DNA of 50,751 nucleotides, from assembly GCF_003096715.1 (NCBI RefSeq), contig NZ_QEOL01000040.1:1-50751 (forward strand), written 5' to 3'. Below the pieces are notes generated by a model. That model was given only the letters and a program-made list of their open reading frames with translations, searched no databases and was not told where the DNA came from. Of this stretch, positions 32,754 to 40,936 are shown piece after piece (the stretch's first letter is position 1; the number at the start of each line of letters is the position of its first letter). The position numbers and the translations under genes were made by a program. This DNA comes from Paraburkholderia silvatlantica (GTDB lineage: Bacteria; Pseudomonadota; Gammaproteobacteria; Burkholderiales; Burkholderiaceae).

Positions 32754-34394
32754 ATGGCAGCCAAAGAAGTCGCTTTCAGCGATCACGCGCGCTCGAAACT
32801 GGTGGAAGGCGTCAACCTGCTCGCCAATGCGGTGAAGGTCACGCTCGGCCCGAAAGGCCGCAACGTCGTGCTCGAACGGAGTTTCGGCAGTCCCATCGTC
32901 ACGAAGGACGGTGTGTCGGTCGCGAAAGAAATCGAACTCGCGGACAAGTTGCAGAACATCGGCGCGCAACTCGTGAAGGAAGTCGCGTCTAAAACCAGCG
33001 ATGCCGCGGGTGACGGCACGACTACAGCCACGGTGCTCGCGCAGGCCATTGTTCGCGAAGGGCAAAAGTACGTGGCGGCAGGACTCAATCCGCTCGATCT
33101 GAAGCGTGGCATCGACAAGGCAGTGATCGCCGCCGTCGAAGAACTGAAAAAGATCAGCAAGCCGACCACCACCAGCAAAGAGATTGCACAGGTTGCGACC
33201 ATCTCGGCCAACGGTGAAGAATCGATCGGTCAGCGCATTGCGGAAGCGATCGACCGCGTCGGCAAGGAAGGTGTGATCACCGTCGAAGACGGCAAGTCGC
33301 TGGCCGATGAACTCGACGTGGTCGAAGGTCTGCAATTCGACCGCGGCTATCTTTCGCCGTACTTCATCAACAATCAGGACCGCCAGCTCGCCGTGCTCGA
33401 AGAGCCGTTCATCCTGCTGCACGACAAGAAGGTCTCAAACATCCGCGATCTGCTGCCCGTGCTCGAACAGGTTGCGAAGTCCGGCCGGCCGCTATTGATC
33501 ATCGCGGAAGACGTGGAAGGCGAAGCGCTCGCGACGCTGGTCGTGAACAACATTCGCGGCATCCTGAAGACAGTGGCCGTGAAGGCACCGGGTTTTGGCG
33601 ACCGTCGCAAGGCATTGCTCGAAGACATCGCGATTCTGACGGGCGGCCAGGTGATCGCCGAGGAGACCGGCCTGACGCTCGAAAAGGCGACGCTCGCGGA
33701 ACTCGGCCAGGCCAAGCGCATCGAGGTCGGCAAGGAGAACACCACGGTCATCGACGGCGCGGGCGAGAAGGTCAACATCGAGGCGCGTGTGAAGCAGATT
33801 CGCGCGCAGATCGCCGAGGCAACGTCGGACTACGATCGCGAGAAGCTGCAGGAACGCGTGGCGAAGCTCGCGGGCGGCGTGGCCGTCATCAAGGTGGGCG
33901 GTGCGACCGAGATCGAAGTGAAAGAGAAGAAGGATCGCGTCGACGATGCGCTGCACGCGACGCGCGCGGCTGTCGAAGAAGGCATCGTGCCGGGCGGCGG
34001 CGTGGCGCTGATCCGCGTCAGGCAGGCGATCGCCGAACTGAAGGGCGCGAACGCCGATCAGGATGCCGGCATCAACATCGTGCGCCGTGCGCTCGAAGAA
34101 CCGTTGCGCCAGATCGTCGCGAATGCGGGCGAGGAAGCGAGCGTGATCGTCGCCAAGGTTGCCGAGGGTTCGGGCAACTATGGCTACAACGCCGCCACGG
34201 GTCAGTACGGCGATCTCGTCGAAACAGGTGTCGTCGATCCGACCAAGGTCACGCGTACTGCGCTGCAAAACGCGGCATCCGTGGCCAGCCTGCTGCTGAC
34301 GACGGACGCCACCGTGCATGAAGCGCCCAAGGATGCAGCGCCCGCTGCAGTGCCGGGTGGCCCGGGCGCGGGTGGTCCTGGGTTCGATTTCTAA
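32754..34394 (+). CDS. groEL: Chaperonin GroEL (variant C-terminus)
   Basis: A 546-residue, complete GroEL: KVTLGPKGRNVVLERSFGSP, the ATP-binding AGDGTTTATVLAQAI (about 86-100), and the apical and intermediate domains are intact, as is the KVGGATEIEVKEKKDRVDDALHATRAAVEEGIVPGGGVAL segment. The chain ends in a glycine-proline-alanine-rich stretch with PGFDF instead of the GGMGGM tail of housekeeping GroEL, which lines the chamber floor. Burkholderiaceae usually carry more than one groESL; the tail suggests this is a secondary copy. Confidence 0.97.
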   Translation: MAAKEVAFSDHARSKLVEGVNLLANAVKVTLGPKGRNVVLERSFGSPIVTKDGVSVAKEIELADKLQNIGAQLVKEVASKTSDAAGDGTTTATVLAQAIVREGQKYVAAGLNPLDLKRGIDKAVIAAVEELKKISKPTTTSKEIAQVATISANGEESIGQRIAEAIDRVGKEGVITVEDGKSLADELDVVEGLQFDRGYLSPYFINNQDRQLAVLEEPFILLHDKKVSNIRDLLPVLEQVAKSGRPLLIIAEDVEGEALATLVVNNIRGILKTVAVKAPGFGDRRKALLEDIAILTGGQVIAEETGLTLEKATLAELGQAKRIEVGKENTTVIDGAGEKVNIEARVKQIRAQIAEATSDYDREKLQERVAKLAGGVAVIKVGGATEIEVKEKKDRVDDALHATRAAVEEGIVPGGGVALIRVRQAIAELKGANADQDAGINIVRRALEEPLRQIVANAGEEASVIVAKVAEGSGNYGYNAATGQYGDLVETGVVDPTKVTRTALQNAASVASLLLTTDATVHEAPKDAAPAAVPGGPGAGGPGFDF

Positions 34395-34405
34395 GGCACG
34401 TTTGG

Positions 34406-34437
34406 GAGGGTCCGCTGGTCAGGTACTCCGGACTCTC
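34406..34437 (+). terminator. Stem-loop after groEL
   Basis: GAGGGTCCG (34406-34414) pairs with CGGACTCTC (34429-34437) over nine base pairs, one of them G-U, around a 14-nt loop, beginning 12 bases after the groEL stop. No T-run follows, so it is a candidate terminator or mRNA 3' end stabiliser. Confidence 0.45.
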
Positions 34438-34463
34438 ACAGATGATTTGCGGGGCACCAGGGT

Positions 34464-34501
34464 GAACCCTCGGTTCTTCGACTGAACGCGCGTCACGCGT
34501 T
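34464..34501. terminator. Two small hairpins between convergent operons
   Basis: GAACC / GGTTC (34464-34476) and AACGCG / CGCGTT (34485-34501) form stems of five and six pairs immediately beyond the last secretion gene. They may stop the leftward secretion transcript. Confidence 0.35.
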
Positions 34502-35117
34502 ACCGCGACCCGGGCATCCGCTGCCCCGGCAGGAACCCGCCATCGAAGCCAGACAGCGCAGGAAAGCTGGTTGATTTGCCAGGCGCGGCAAGGCCTCCGG
34601 CGTTGCTTTGCGTGGTTCGCAGGCCCGGCGCCAGAAAAAGAAACTTCCACCCGTCATAGGTCTCGGCGCCCTCGAAGTCCTCGTATTGCCGGGGAAATCC
34701 CGTGCGTTTGATCGTGGTCTCCGTCGATCTGCTGAAGACACCGTAGAAACGGTCGCCCTGCAACATCGGCACCCAGTCGTTCTTGCCGGTGAGCGGATCC
34801 GGATAGGCAAAACGCAGATGATGCAAAGGCTTGGGAAAGCGTGTGTCGTCGAGCAGTTCATCGACCGTTGCGGGGTAAGCCCGGCCGACGCGGTAGTACC
34901 GCAGAATGGCCAACCGGTACTGGTTGCCAGCGAACAGCAATTGCTTTTCCTCCTCTCGGCGGCGTTGCAGCGACCACACGTCGAGCGCGCCCGCCAATGC
35001 GATCGACATCAGCATCAACGCGATCAAAAGCGCTAGCAGCACCAGCCCGCCCTCACGTGCGGTACGCGGCCGCAAGCGCCGCCTGGCCCGCGCTTTCGCA
35101 GGCCGGGCGGGGTTCAT
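34500..35117 (-). CDS. Atypical minor pseudopilin-like protein
   Basis: The 205-residue protein has a basic N-terminus, then REGG followed by a long hydrophobic helix (LVLLALLIALMLMSIALAGA), as in prepilins cleaved after glycine 24. The glutamate at position +5 of the mature protein, needed by major pseudopilins, is absent. In type II systems only GspK-like tip pseudopilins lack it, but GspK is usually about 300 residues. The rest has KQLLFAGNQYRLAILRYYRVGRAYPATVDELLDD, resembling the conserved helix and loop of GspG-like folds. It overlaps the upstream gene in ATGA. I take it as the tip or last pseudopilin of the system. Confidence 0.7.
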   Translation of the reverse strand: MNPARPAKARARRRLRPRTAREGGLVLLALLIALMLMSIALAGALDVWSLQRRREEEKQLLFAGNQYRLAILRYYRVGRAYPATVDELLDDTRFPKPLHHLRFAYPDPLTGKNDWVPMLQGDRFYGVFSRSTETTIKRTGFPRQYEDFEGAETYDGWKFLFLAPGLRTTQSNAGGLAAPGKSTSFPALSGFDGGFLPGQRMPGSR

Positions 35118-35503
35118 TTCGCGCTCCCTTCCGCGCGCGGCGGCGCCCCCTGCGGACTGCTGGCCGGCGCCACGTCATAGACGCCCGGTTTGGTTTCGTC
35201 CGGCGACGCGATCACCGCCCACTTGTCATCGCCATTGACTGGATCGACGGGAACGGCGCGCAAGTAATGCTTCGCCACCAGTTCGTCGAGCGTCTCGGGA
35301 TACTGCCCGTTGTCCCCGTAGAACTGATCGATCGCATTGCGCATGACCGCCACGTTCTGCCGCCGGACCTGCTCCTTGCCGACTTCGATGCTGTGCATAT
35401 AGCGCGGCACCGCTATCGTCAGCAGCAGGCCGATGATGGCCATCACGACAACGAGTTCGATCAGCGTGAAGCCGCGGGTCTTGTGCGTGTGAGCGGGTTT
35501 CAT
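35114..35503 (-). CDS. Type II/IV pseudopilin
   Basis: A 129-residue pseudopilin. The class III signal KTRG cleaved before FTLIELVVVMAIIG gives a mature protein with glutamate at position 5 (E16 of the precursor). The globular part (EQVRRQNVAVMRNAIDQFYGDNGQYPETLDELV) matches GspG-like folds, though it lacks the C-terminal calcium site. It would be processed by a GspO/PilD peptidase, which is not encoded in the window. Confidence 0.85.
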   Translation of the reverse strand: MKPAHTHKTRGFTLIELVVVMAIIGLLLTIAVPRYMHSIEVGKEQVRRQNVAVMRNAIDQFYGDNGQYPETLDELVAKHYLRAVPVDPVNGDDKWAVIASPDETKPGVYDVAPASSPQGAPPRAEGSAK

Positions 35504-35512
35504 GATGCGCCG

Positions 35513-36070
35513 TCACCATTGTTTGTACGGAATACCGTTAATGCCGACGCGATCGGATTTCGACGCCACGTCGAACACATCCTTGCCAGCCTGTTCGTTC
35601 ATCATCGCTGGGTCGCCGCCCGCCGCCTGATCCGGCGGCACCCCATAAGACCGCACGTTCCACGTGTCCTCGGCAAGCGTGTCCGGGTCGCCGGTAAAGA
35701 AGGGATCGCGCGGCACGTGACGCAGGAACATCAGCAGGCCGCCTTTCGGATCGCGGGCGTTCTTCACGCCGGTCACGAGCACGGTCAGCGTCGGCGGATA
35801 GCCAGACGCTTCCGCGTCCTTGTCGATCAGGCCGGTATCGCTCGCCTCCTTGTAGGCGTCGAGCGCGGTACGGATCTCGCGCAGTGCCTCGCTGAGCTGC
35901 TGCTCCTTTTGACGCTGCGCCAACAGTTCCGAAAACGGCATGATCGCCAGCGCGAGAATGCCCACGAGCGCGAGCGTGATCACCAGCTCGATCAGCGTAA
36001 ATCCGCGCTGATCGAGCTGATCGAGCGGGCGCTTGCCGCGCAAGCGCATCGCGCGCATTCCGGTAGCCAC
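35513..36070 (-). CDS. Type II/IV pseudopilin
   Basis: 185 residues, with the prepilin signal QRG cleaved before FTLIELVITLALVGILALAIMPFSE (glutamate at mature position 5, E28 of the precursor). The soluble part includes REIRTALDAYKEASDTGLIDKD and several acidic loops ending in GKDVFDVASKSDRVGINGIPYKQW. The end is typical of GspG/GspH-like proteins. A GTG at 36070 lies three bases beyond the secretin stop. It would form part of the pseudopilus. Confidence 0.85.
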   Translation of the reverse strand: MATGMRAMRLRGKRPLDQLDQRGFTLIELVITLALVGILALAIMPFSELLAQRQKEQQLSEALREIRTALDAYKEASDTGLIDKDAEASGYPPTLTVLVTGVKNARDPKGGLLMFLRHVPRDPFFTGDPDTLAEDTWNVRSYGVPPDQAAGGDPAMMNEQAGKDVFDVASKSDRVGINGIPYKQW

Positions 36071-36073
36071 GGT

Positions 36074-38329
36074 TCAGTACCCGCCCTCGACCGGGCGCAG
36101 AGGGTTATCGCTCGGCATGGTGCCAGGCGGCATCTGCAGCATCGGTGGCGGCGACGGGGGCGCTGCGGGCTGCGGCGGTGGCGGCGGCGGCGCGGCCGCG
36201 GGGGCCTCGGGTTCGGCGGCCGCCTGATCCGCTGCCGCCGGCGCGGACGGCGCCGGCGCTGCGCTCTGGGCAGACTGCCCGGCAGGCGCCGTTTGCGGCG
36301 CAGGCGTTCGCGAGAAGCGTCCACCGTACGGTTCAGGCGGGGGCGTCGTGCGCGGCGCGGGCGCCATTTGCCCGAACGCGCCGTTCGCAGGCGACGGTAG
36401 TGCGGGATACGCCTCGGCGCCCCCTCGCGACGACGCGCCGCCAACCGAGCCGCCGCCGACCATGCCGGGCATCGGCTTCCCCGCCGGTTCCACGGGCGTT
36501 GCCGCGTTCGCCACGACCGGATCCAGCCGAAGCTGATCGGCGTGCACATTGACGTCGGTGCCCGACCACAGTTCCTGCGTGTCCGCATCGGGGGCAACCA
36601 TCGGCCGGACGATGTGCGGGGTGATCTGCAACACGATCTCGGTCTTGACGTGGTCGCCCTGGTGGTTGGAGAACAGCCTGCCCAGTACCGGCAACTGGCC
36701 AAGACCGGGCACCTTGTTGGCGTTCCTGCGGTCTTCATCCGAAATGAGGCCGCCCAGAATCTGGGTTTCGCCATCGCGCAGGCGCAGACTCGTCGATGCG
36801 CTGCGCGTGCCGATCTGATAGGCGAGCGAATTCAGGCCATTCGAATTGCTGCTCGAAATCGTGTTCGTGATGTTGCTGACTTCGAGATTCAACTGGATGC
36901 CGACGTCGCCGTCGCGATAGACCTTTGGCTGCACTTCGAGCTTGATGCCGACATCGAGGTACTGAATCATCTGCGTATAAGACGGGCCGCTCGTGCTCGG
37001 CGTGCTCGAACTCGAAATCACCGGCACCTTGTCGCCAATCATGATGCGGGCCTTCTCATTGTTGCGCGTCCTGATGCGCGGGCTCGCAAGCAGATCCGCA
37101 TCGGTGTCGGTGAGCTTGAAGTTCGCCGTGGCGGAGAGGCTGCTGACATTCAGCTCATTGATCGTCAGATGATGCAGGATGCCCCACGTCGTCGCGGTGC
37201 TCGGGGTGGACATCGTGAACGAGTTCGGCCAGTCGATGCCAAGATCCGTGAGCCGCTCGTGCGAGACTTCCAGCACCTCGACTTCCATCATCACCTCGGG
37301 GTCCGGCAGATCCTGCGCGGCGACCATCTCCTCGGCGACCTTGATCGTGTCCGGCGTGCCGCGAACCGTCACGGTATTGGCACGCTCGTCGATCACGACC
37401 TCCTTGATCTTGAGAATGCTCTTGAGCAACTGCTGGATCTGCTTGGCCTCGACGTTCGACAACTGGAACGTGCGCACCTTGAGTTCCTGATACTCGAGTT
37501 GCTTGGCGGGCGTGGCGGGATAAATGAAAAGCGTATTCGCGTTGAGTTGCTTCTTGTCGAGCTGGTTCTGCATCAGGATCATGTCCACCGTGTCCTGTAC
37601 CGAGGCGTTCGTCACGAAGATCGTCGTCTTCAGATCGGCGCGGACGTCGCGGTCGAAGATCACGTTCAGCCCCGTGGTGCGGGATAGCGCTTCGAACACC
37701 ATGCGCACGTTCGCTTCGCGAAACTGCAGCGTCACCGGCTTCTTCATGATCGACGACGCGGCAAGCTGGTCGTCGCGATCCGCGCGTTGCTGGCTGAGCT
37801 TCGCGTTGAGTTCCGTCTGCATTTGCTGCGCGAGGGTATTGGTCGGGTTCGCCACCAGCACGCGGTGCACCCGTTCAGCCGCCTGCGCGTAGGCGCCGCG
37901 CTTCATCATGCGCTCGGCCTCCTGCAGGATGGCCAGATCCTTGCGGTCCTGATCGATCTGCATGCCGATCTTGCGGATGCGCTCATTGGTCGGGTCGATG
38001 GCATACGCCTGGAAGAGGTTGCGGATCGCGTCGTCGAACTGGTAGTTCTTGCGGAACTGGTCGGCCTGATCGAGCAGCGTGTTGACCTGAGCGTTGCGCT
38101 GGTTCTGATAATCGACTTTCGCCTGGGCGTCGGTCGGATCGTCATGAATGTTCGGCACGTGCATGCAGCCGCCAAAGGCGAGCATGGACACGGCAATCGC
38201 AAGCGCTCGCATTCTCGCGGCCCGCATCGCGCCTGGGAACCCGACAGGAAACCCAACGACTGGCGAGAGGCGTGTTGACGGGCCGCTGTCCCCATTGCGG
38301 CTCGCACCCCGTGTGCATGAGGAGTTCAT
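36074..38329 (-). CDS. gspD: Secretin (GspD/PilQ/MshL-like outer-membrane channel)
   Basis: A secretin of up to 751 residues. A lipobox (AFGGC, C55) predicts an outer-membrane-anchored lipoprotein. TPR-like repeats (about 70-170) are followed by the N-domains, including FREANVRMVFEALSRTTGLNVIFD, and then the secretin domain, with VPGLGQLPVLGRLFSNHQ and the C-terminal ITPHIVRP near 600. A proline- and alanine-rich tail (about 620-751) is unusual for GspD. The ATG at 38329 has an AGAGGA site but puts 39 residues before the signal helix; internal starts at 38227 and 38212 would give a normal lipoprotein signal. Confidence 0.9.
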   Translation of the reverse strand: MNSSCTRGASRNGDSGPSTRLSPVVGFPVGFPGAMRAARMRALAIAVSMLAFGGCMHVPNIHDDPTDAQAKVDYQNQRNAQVNTLLDQADQFRKNYQFDDAIRNLFQAYAIDPTNERIRKIGMQIDQDRKDLAILQEAERMMKRGAYAQAAERVHRVLVANPTNTLAQQMQTELNAKLSQQRADRDDQLAASSIMKKPVTLQFREANVRMVFEALSRTTGLNVIFDRDVRADLKTTIFVTNASVQDTVDMILMQNQLDKKQLNANTLFIYPATPAKQLEYQELKVRTFQLSNVEAKQIQQLLKSILKIKEVVIDERANTVTVRGTPDTIKVAEEMVAAQDLPDPEVMMEVEVLEVSHERLTDLGIDWPNSFTMSTPSTATTWGILHHLTINELNVSSLSATANFKLTDTDADLLASPRIRTRNNEKARIMIGDKVPVISSSSTPSTSGPSYTQMIQYLDVGIKLEVQPKVYRDGDVGIQLNLEVSNITNTISSSNSNGLNSLAYQIGTRSASTSLRLRDGETQILGGLISDEDRRNANKVPGLGQLPVLGRLFSNHQGDHVKTEIVLQITPHIVRPMVAPDADTQELWSGTDVNVHADQLRLDPVVANAATPVEPAGKPMPGMVGGGSVGGASSRGGAEAYPALPSPANGAFGQMAPAPRTTPPPEPYGGRFSRTPAPQTAPAGQSAQSAAPAPSAPAAADQAAAEPEAPAAAPPPPPPQPAAPPSPPPMLQMPPGTMPSDNPLRPVEGGY

Positions 38330-38932
38330 TTACTTGTCCTCTCGTGGAATAGCGACCACCTGCCTTTCGTGCAGCGGCAAATAGGTCAGCACGACGTCCG
38401 ACTCCGACACCGACTCGATGCGGTACTGGTTGTCGATCACGTCGCCCGGCGACACGATCAACAACTGATCTCCATTGCTGAGAAAGATTTGCGGCTTCGC
38501 TGCTTTTGCATCGAGTTGCCCCACATACATGAAAGGCACGGGGGGTGCGGTGGGGGGAGCGGGCCGCACCGGCGCGGCGGGCACTTCGACGGGAGGCGGC
38601 GGCGGAAGCCACGAAGAGACCGTGAATGGATCGTGGTTCGATTCGAGGGAAAGCGGCGCGCGCAGCGAGAGGAGCTTCGCGTGGGCCGCCGCTGCCGCAT
38701 CGCTGGCGAGCGCGTCCGGCGCAGCGGATGCCGCAGCCTTCCCGGCTGCCTCCGAGGGGTGCTTGCGATGCCTGGCATCCGGCCGTATGTGTATGTCGTT
38801 GCGATGCTGGCTGTCGGACACGACGACTTGCGCCGGCATCTGGCGCGCCGCGACCAGCACGCGATACCCTGCCCCCGCAGCCGCGATTGCGCAAATCACC
38901 AGCAGCACACGCATGGGCAGAGCGGATTTCAT
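38330..38932 (-). CDS. PilP/GspC-like inner-membrane linker
   Basis: A 200-residue protein with one N-terminal helix (MRVLLVICAIAAAGAGYRVLVAA), a long alanine-proline-rich periplasmic linker and a C-terminal domain, FMYVGQLDAKAAKPQIFLSNGDQLLIVSPGDVIDNQYRIESVSESDVVLTYLP. This domain matches the small beta domain of PilP/GspC homology regions, which bind the secretin's N-terminal domain. The open frame upstream of 38932 is a shadow. It lies between the PilO-like gene and the secretin gene, exactly as pilP does before pilQ. Confidence 0.75.
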   Translation of the reverse strand: MKSALPMRVLLVICAIAAAGAGYRVLVAARQMPAQVVVSDSQHRNDIHIRPDARHRKHPSEAAGKAAASAAPDALASDAAAAAHAKLLSLRAPLSLESNHDPFTVSSWLPPPPPVEVPAAPVRPAPPTAPPVPFMYVGQLDAKAAKPQIFLSNGDQLLIVSPGDVIDNQYRIESVSESDVVLTYLPLHERQVVAIPREDK

Positions 38933-39495
38933 GGCTGCGCGCTCCGGTAAATCAACTCGAAGCGCACCCGCGCGTCGAGCATATTGCCGTCCACTGCGGG
39001 ACGCTCGACATGGATTTCGCGTAGCGCAGCATTCGGCACGTTGTTGAGCACGAGCGCAAGAAAATGCCGGATAGCGCTGTACTGATCCTTGACCGGCAAC
39101 ATCACCTGATAGCGCGTGAAACGCGCGCCCGCATCCGTGTTGACCTGGTACTCGGCGGACCCGAGCGTCAGATTGCTGCCACGCGCCTGCTCGAATATCG
39201 ACGCGATATCGTCCGCGCTTTGCGAAAAGCGCGGGAACAGATCCGGCAAGGCGTCGAGCGCCACCGCGTCCGTCCCGGCGCTGTGCGTGTCGCCTGGGCG
39301 GTGCGCCTTGGCTGCCCGCGTGAGCCGGCCAGAATCCTGCATGTCCTTCGTATCGGCATCCACGCTGGCGATTTCGGCGCACATGAGGGCCGCTGCACCA
39401 ATCATCAGCATGCCGACGAGTCCAGGCAGGCCGTACGAGCGCCGCAACTCGAAGCGCAGTGTCAGCAGCATGTCCCTCAGTCGCTCCGCGTTCAT
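38929..39495 (-). CDS. PilO/GspM-like inner-membrane protein
   Basis: 188 residues: a cytoplasmic N-terminus, a single helix (GLPGLVGMLMIGAAALMCAEI), a coiled or linker part and a C-terminal ferredoxin-like domain, with SNLTLGSAEYQVNTDAGARFTRYQVMLPVKDQYSAIRHFLALVLNNVPNAAL. That domain is typical of PilO and GspM, which dimerise with PilN or GspL. It overlaps both neighbours in ATGA junctions. Assignment rests on topology and position. Confidence 0.7.
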   Translation of the reverse strand: MNAERLRDMLLTLRFELRRSYGLPGLVGMLMIGAAALMCAEIASVDADTKDMQDSGRLTRAAKAHRPGDTHSAGTDAVALDALPDLFPRFSQSADDIASIFEQARGSNLTLGSAEYQVNTDAGARFTRYQVMLPVKDQYSAIRHFLALVLNNVPNAALREIHVERPAVDGNMLDARVRFELIYRSAQP

Positions 39496-40022
39496 GACTT
39501 CCTCCAGACGGCGGTGATCTGGAAACGAACCGGCTTGCCCGGCACATTGGTCTCGACCAGATGATCGTTGAGCACCGCTTCGCGCAGCAGCACGCTCGTT
39601 TGCAGATACTTCAGGTACGCGATCATCGCGTCGAAATTCTTCGCTTCCGCCGTGATGCGAATCTGGCTCTGTGCAGGGTTCTGATCGATGCCGATCAGCG
39701 CGACATCATGGTCCGGATAATCTTCGACGATCGAAAAAAGGTCCTGCCACGGCACGGTCAGTTCGCGCAGTACCGACAGGCTCTGCTTCTCCGCGAGCTT
39801 CGCGGCCGGGGTCGGCGGCGGCTTCACCGCGTGCTGTTGCGCGAACGTCCGATGCCGCACGGCGTCGAGATCCGCCTGCACGCGATCGTTCTCGGCGTAG
39901 GCATGCCAAAGACGCGCACCGCACGCGAGCAGCAGCACAACGGCGACGCACAGCAGGATCGAGCCGCTCGTCCCGATGCGCACGCGCCGCCTGGCGAAGT
40001 CGATGTCGAGGATCTGGATCAT
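39492..40022 (-). CDS. PilN/GspL-like inner-membrane protein
   Basis: 176 residues with a short cytoplasmic N-terminus (MIQILDIDFARRR, resembling the PilN motif that binds PilM), one helix (SGSILLCVAVVLLLACGARLW), a coiled-coil-prone stretch and a C-terminal ferredoxin-like domain with VALIGIDQNPAQSQIRITAEAKNFDAMIAYLKYL. This pattern is common to PilN and the periplasmic part of GspL. It follows the PilM-like gene with an ATGA overlap. Confidence 0.7.
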   Translation of the reverse strand: MIQILDIDFARRRVRIGTSGSILLCVAVVLLLACGARLWHAYAENDRVQADLDAVRHRTFAQQHAVKPPPTPAAKLAEKQSLSVLRELTVPWQDLFSIVEDYPDHDVALIGIDQNPAQSQIRITAEAKNFDAMIAYLKYLQTSVLLREAVLNDHLVETNVPGKPVRFQITAVWRKS

Positions 40023-40936
40023 TGCGCGTGCTCCATCAGCCGGCGTGCGGGCGTGCTGTCCGACGCGGGCTGCGCGGGCCGGATCGCAGCCGCAAAACGC
40101 GCTTCGAATGGCGCCGGGTCGGTGTCGTTCCCGAACAGATAGACGGTGCAGTCTTCCCGCCTGAAGCCCGCTCGCGTGGCCGAGCGTTCGAACAGTTGCT
40201 CGGCCAGTTCGGCAAGCCTCGACGCGTTGCCCGCATCGCCGGGAAAGAGGCGCTGCGCATCGTAGGCGGCCCAGCCGCGCCGCTCGATCATCACGGCCTG
40301 CATCAACTCTTCGGAGACGAAGATCAGCAGCGCATCGCCGCCCGCCACGACATCGGTGCAGTTGAGCATTTCCGGAAGACCGAGTTTCATGCGGGAAATC
40401 CGCACATTTCCGGCAGCGCCCACTTCATGAATGCCGTCATGAAGCGCGCGGGACATCGCGCTCGCAAACAGTGCACGGCCGCCTTGCTGCACGCAAAAGC
40501 GCACCAGCAGCGATGCGCCGTCAATGCCATAGGTGTCGGTGAAATGGGCTAGCGCGACTTCTTCGAGTTCGCGCGCGCTCAGCGTGCGGAAGTCGCCGCG
40601 CAATATCGCGTGGTTGCCCCAGAAGTCGTCCAGCACCACGTGTGCGTTGCGCGTCGGCGATTTCGCCTGACGCGGCGCGCTCTCGGCTGCATCCGCGGCA
40701 TCAACCGCGTCAACAGCATCGGCCGCATCGGCGGCGGGCGGGGCGACGAGCGCCGCGCGCAGCGCATCGAGCAGTCCCGACTCGGTACCGTACCCGTCAT
40801 CCGGAATCGTGAAGCTGGCGGGCTCCGCGGGCGGCAGGTGTTTGCGCGGGTGCCACAGTCCGGGCGCGCGGACCCCGACGACGATCTCGCGTGTGCCGAT
40901 TCCGATCGCAACCGGACTATTCAACCATCGTGACAC
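40019..40936 (-). CDS. PilM/GspL-cytoplasmic-like protein
   Basis: 305 residues, soluble, without the membrane helix of full GspL. The opening SPVAIGIGTREIVVGVRAPG is like the first strands of the actin-like fold in PilM. A low-complexity stretch of DAAD/DAVD repeats (about 72-86) interrupts the N-terminal domain. The later LLVRFCVQQGGRALFASAMSRAL and LIFVSEELMQAVMIERRGW fit the actin-like subdomain. A GTG start with GGAGA lies inside the 3' end of gspE (20-bp overlap). It should recruit the ATPase to the PilN-like protein. Confidence 0.7.
   Translation of the reverse strand: MSRWLNSPVAIGIGTREIVVGVRAPGLWHPRKHLPPAEPASFTIPDDGYGTESGLLDALRAALVAPPAADAADAVDAVDAADAAESAPRQAKSPTRNAHVVLDDFWGNHAILRGDFRTLSARELEEVALAHFTDTYGIDGASLLVRFCVQQGGRALFASAMSRALHDGIHEVGAAGNVRISRMKLGLPEMLNCTDVVAGGDALLIFVSEELMQAVMIERRGWAAYDAQRLFPGDAGNASRLAELAEQLFERSATRAGFRREDCTVYLFGNDTDPAPFEARFAAAIRPAQPASDSTPARRLMEHAQ

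Noticed and set aside
34841..36400. A 519-codon open frame on the plus strand ending in arginine-rich repeats
   Set aside because: Antisense to the pseudopilin genes and the secretin's Pro/Ala tail; the arginine-rich end is the complement of that tail.
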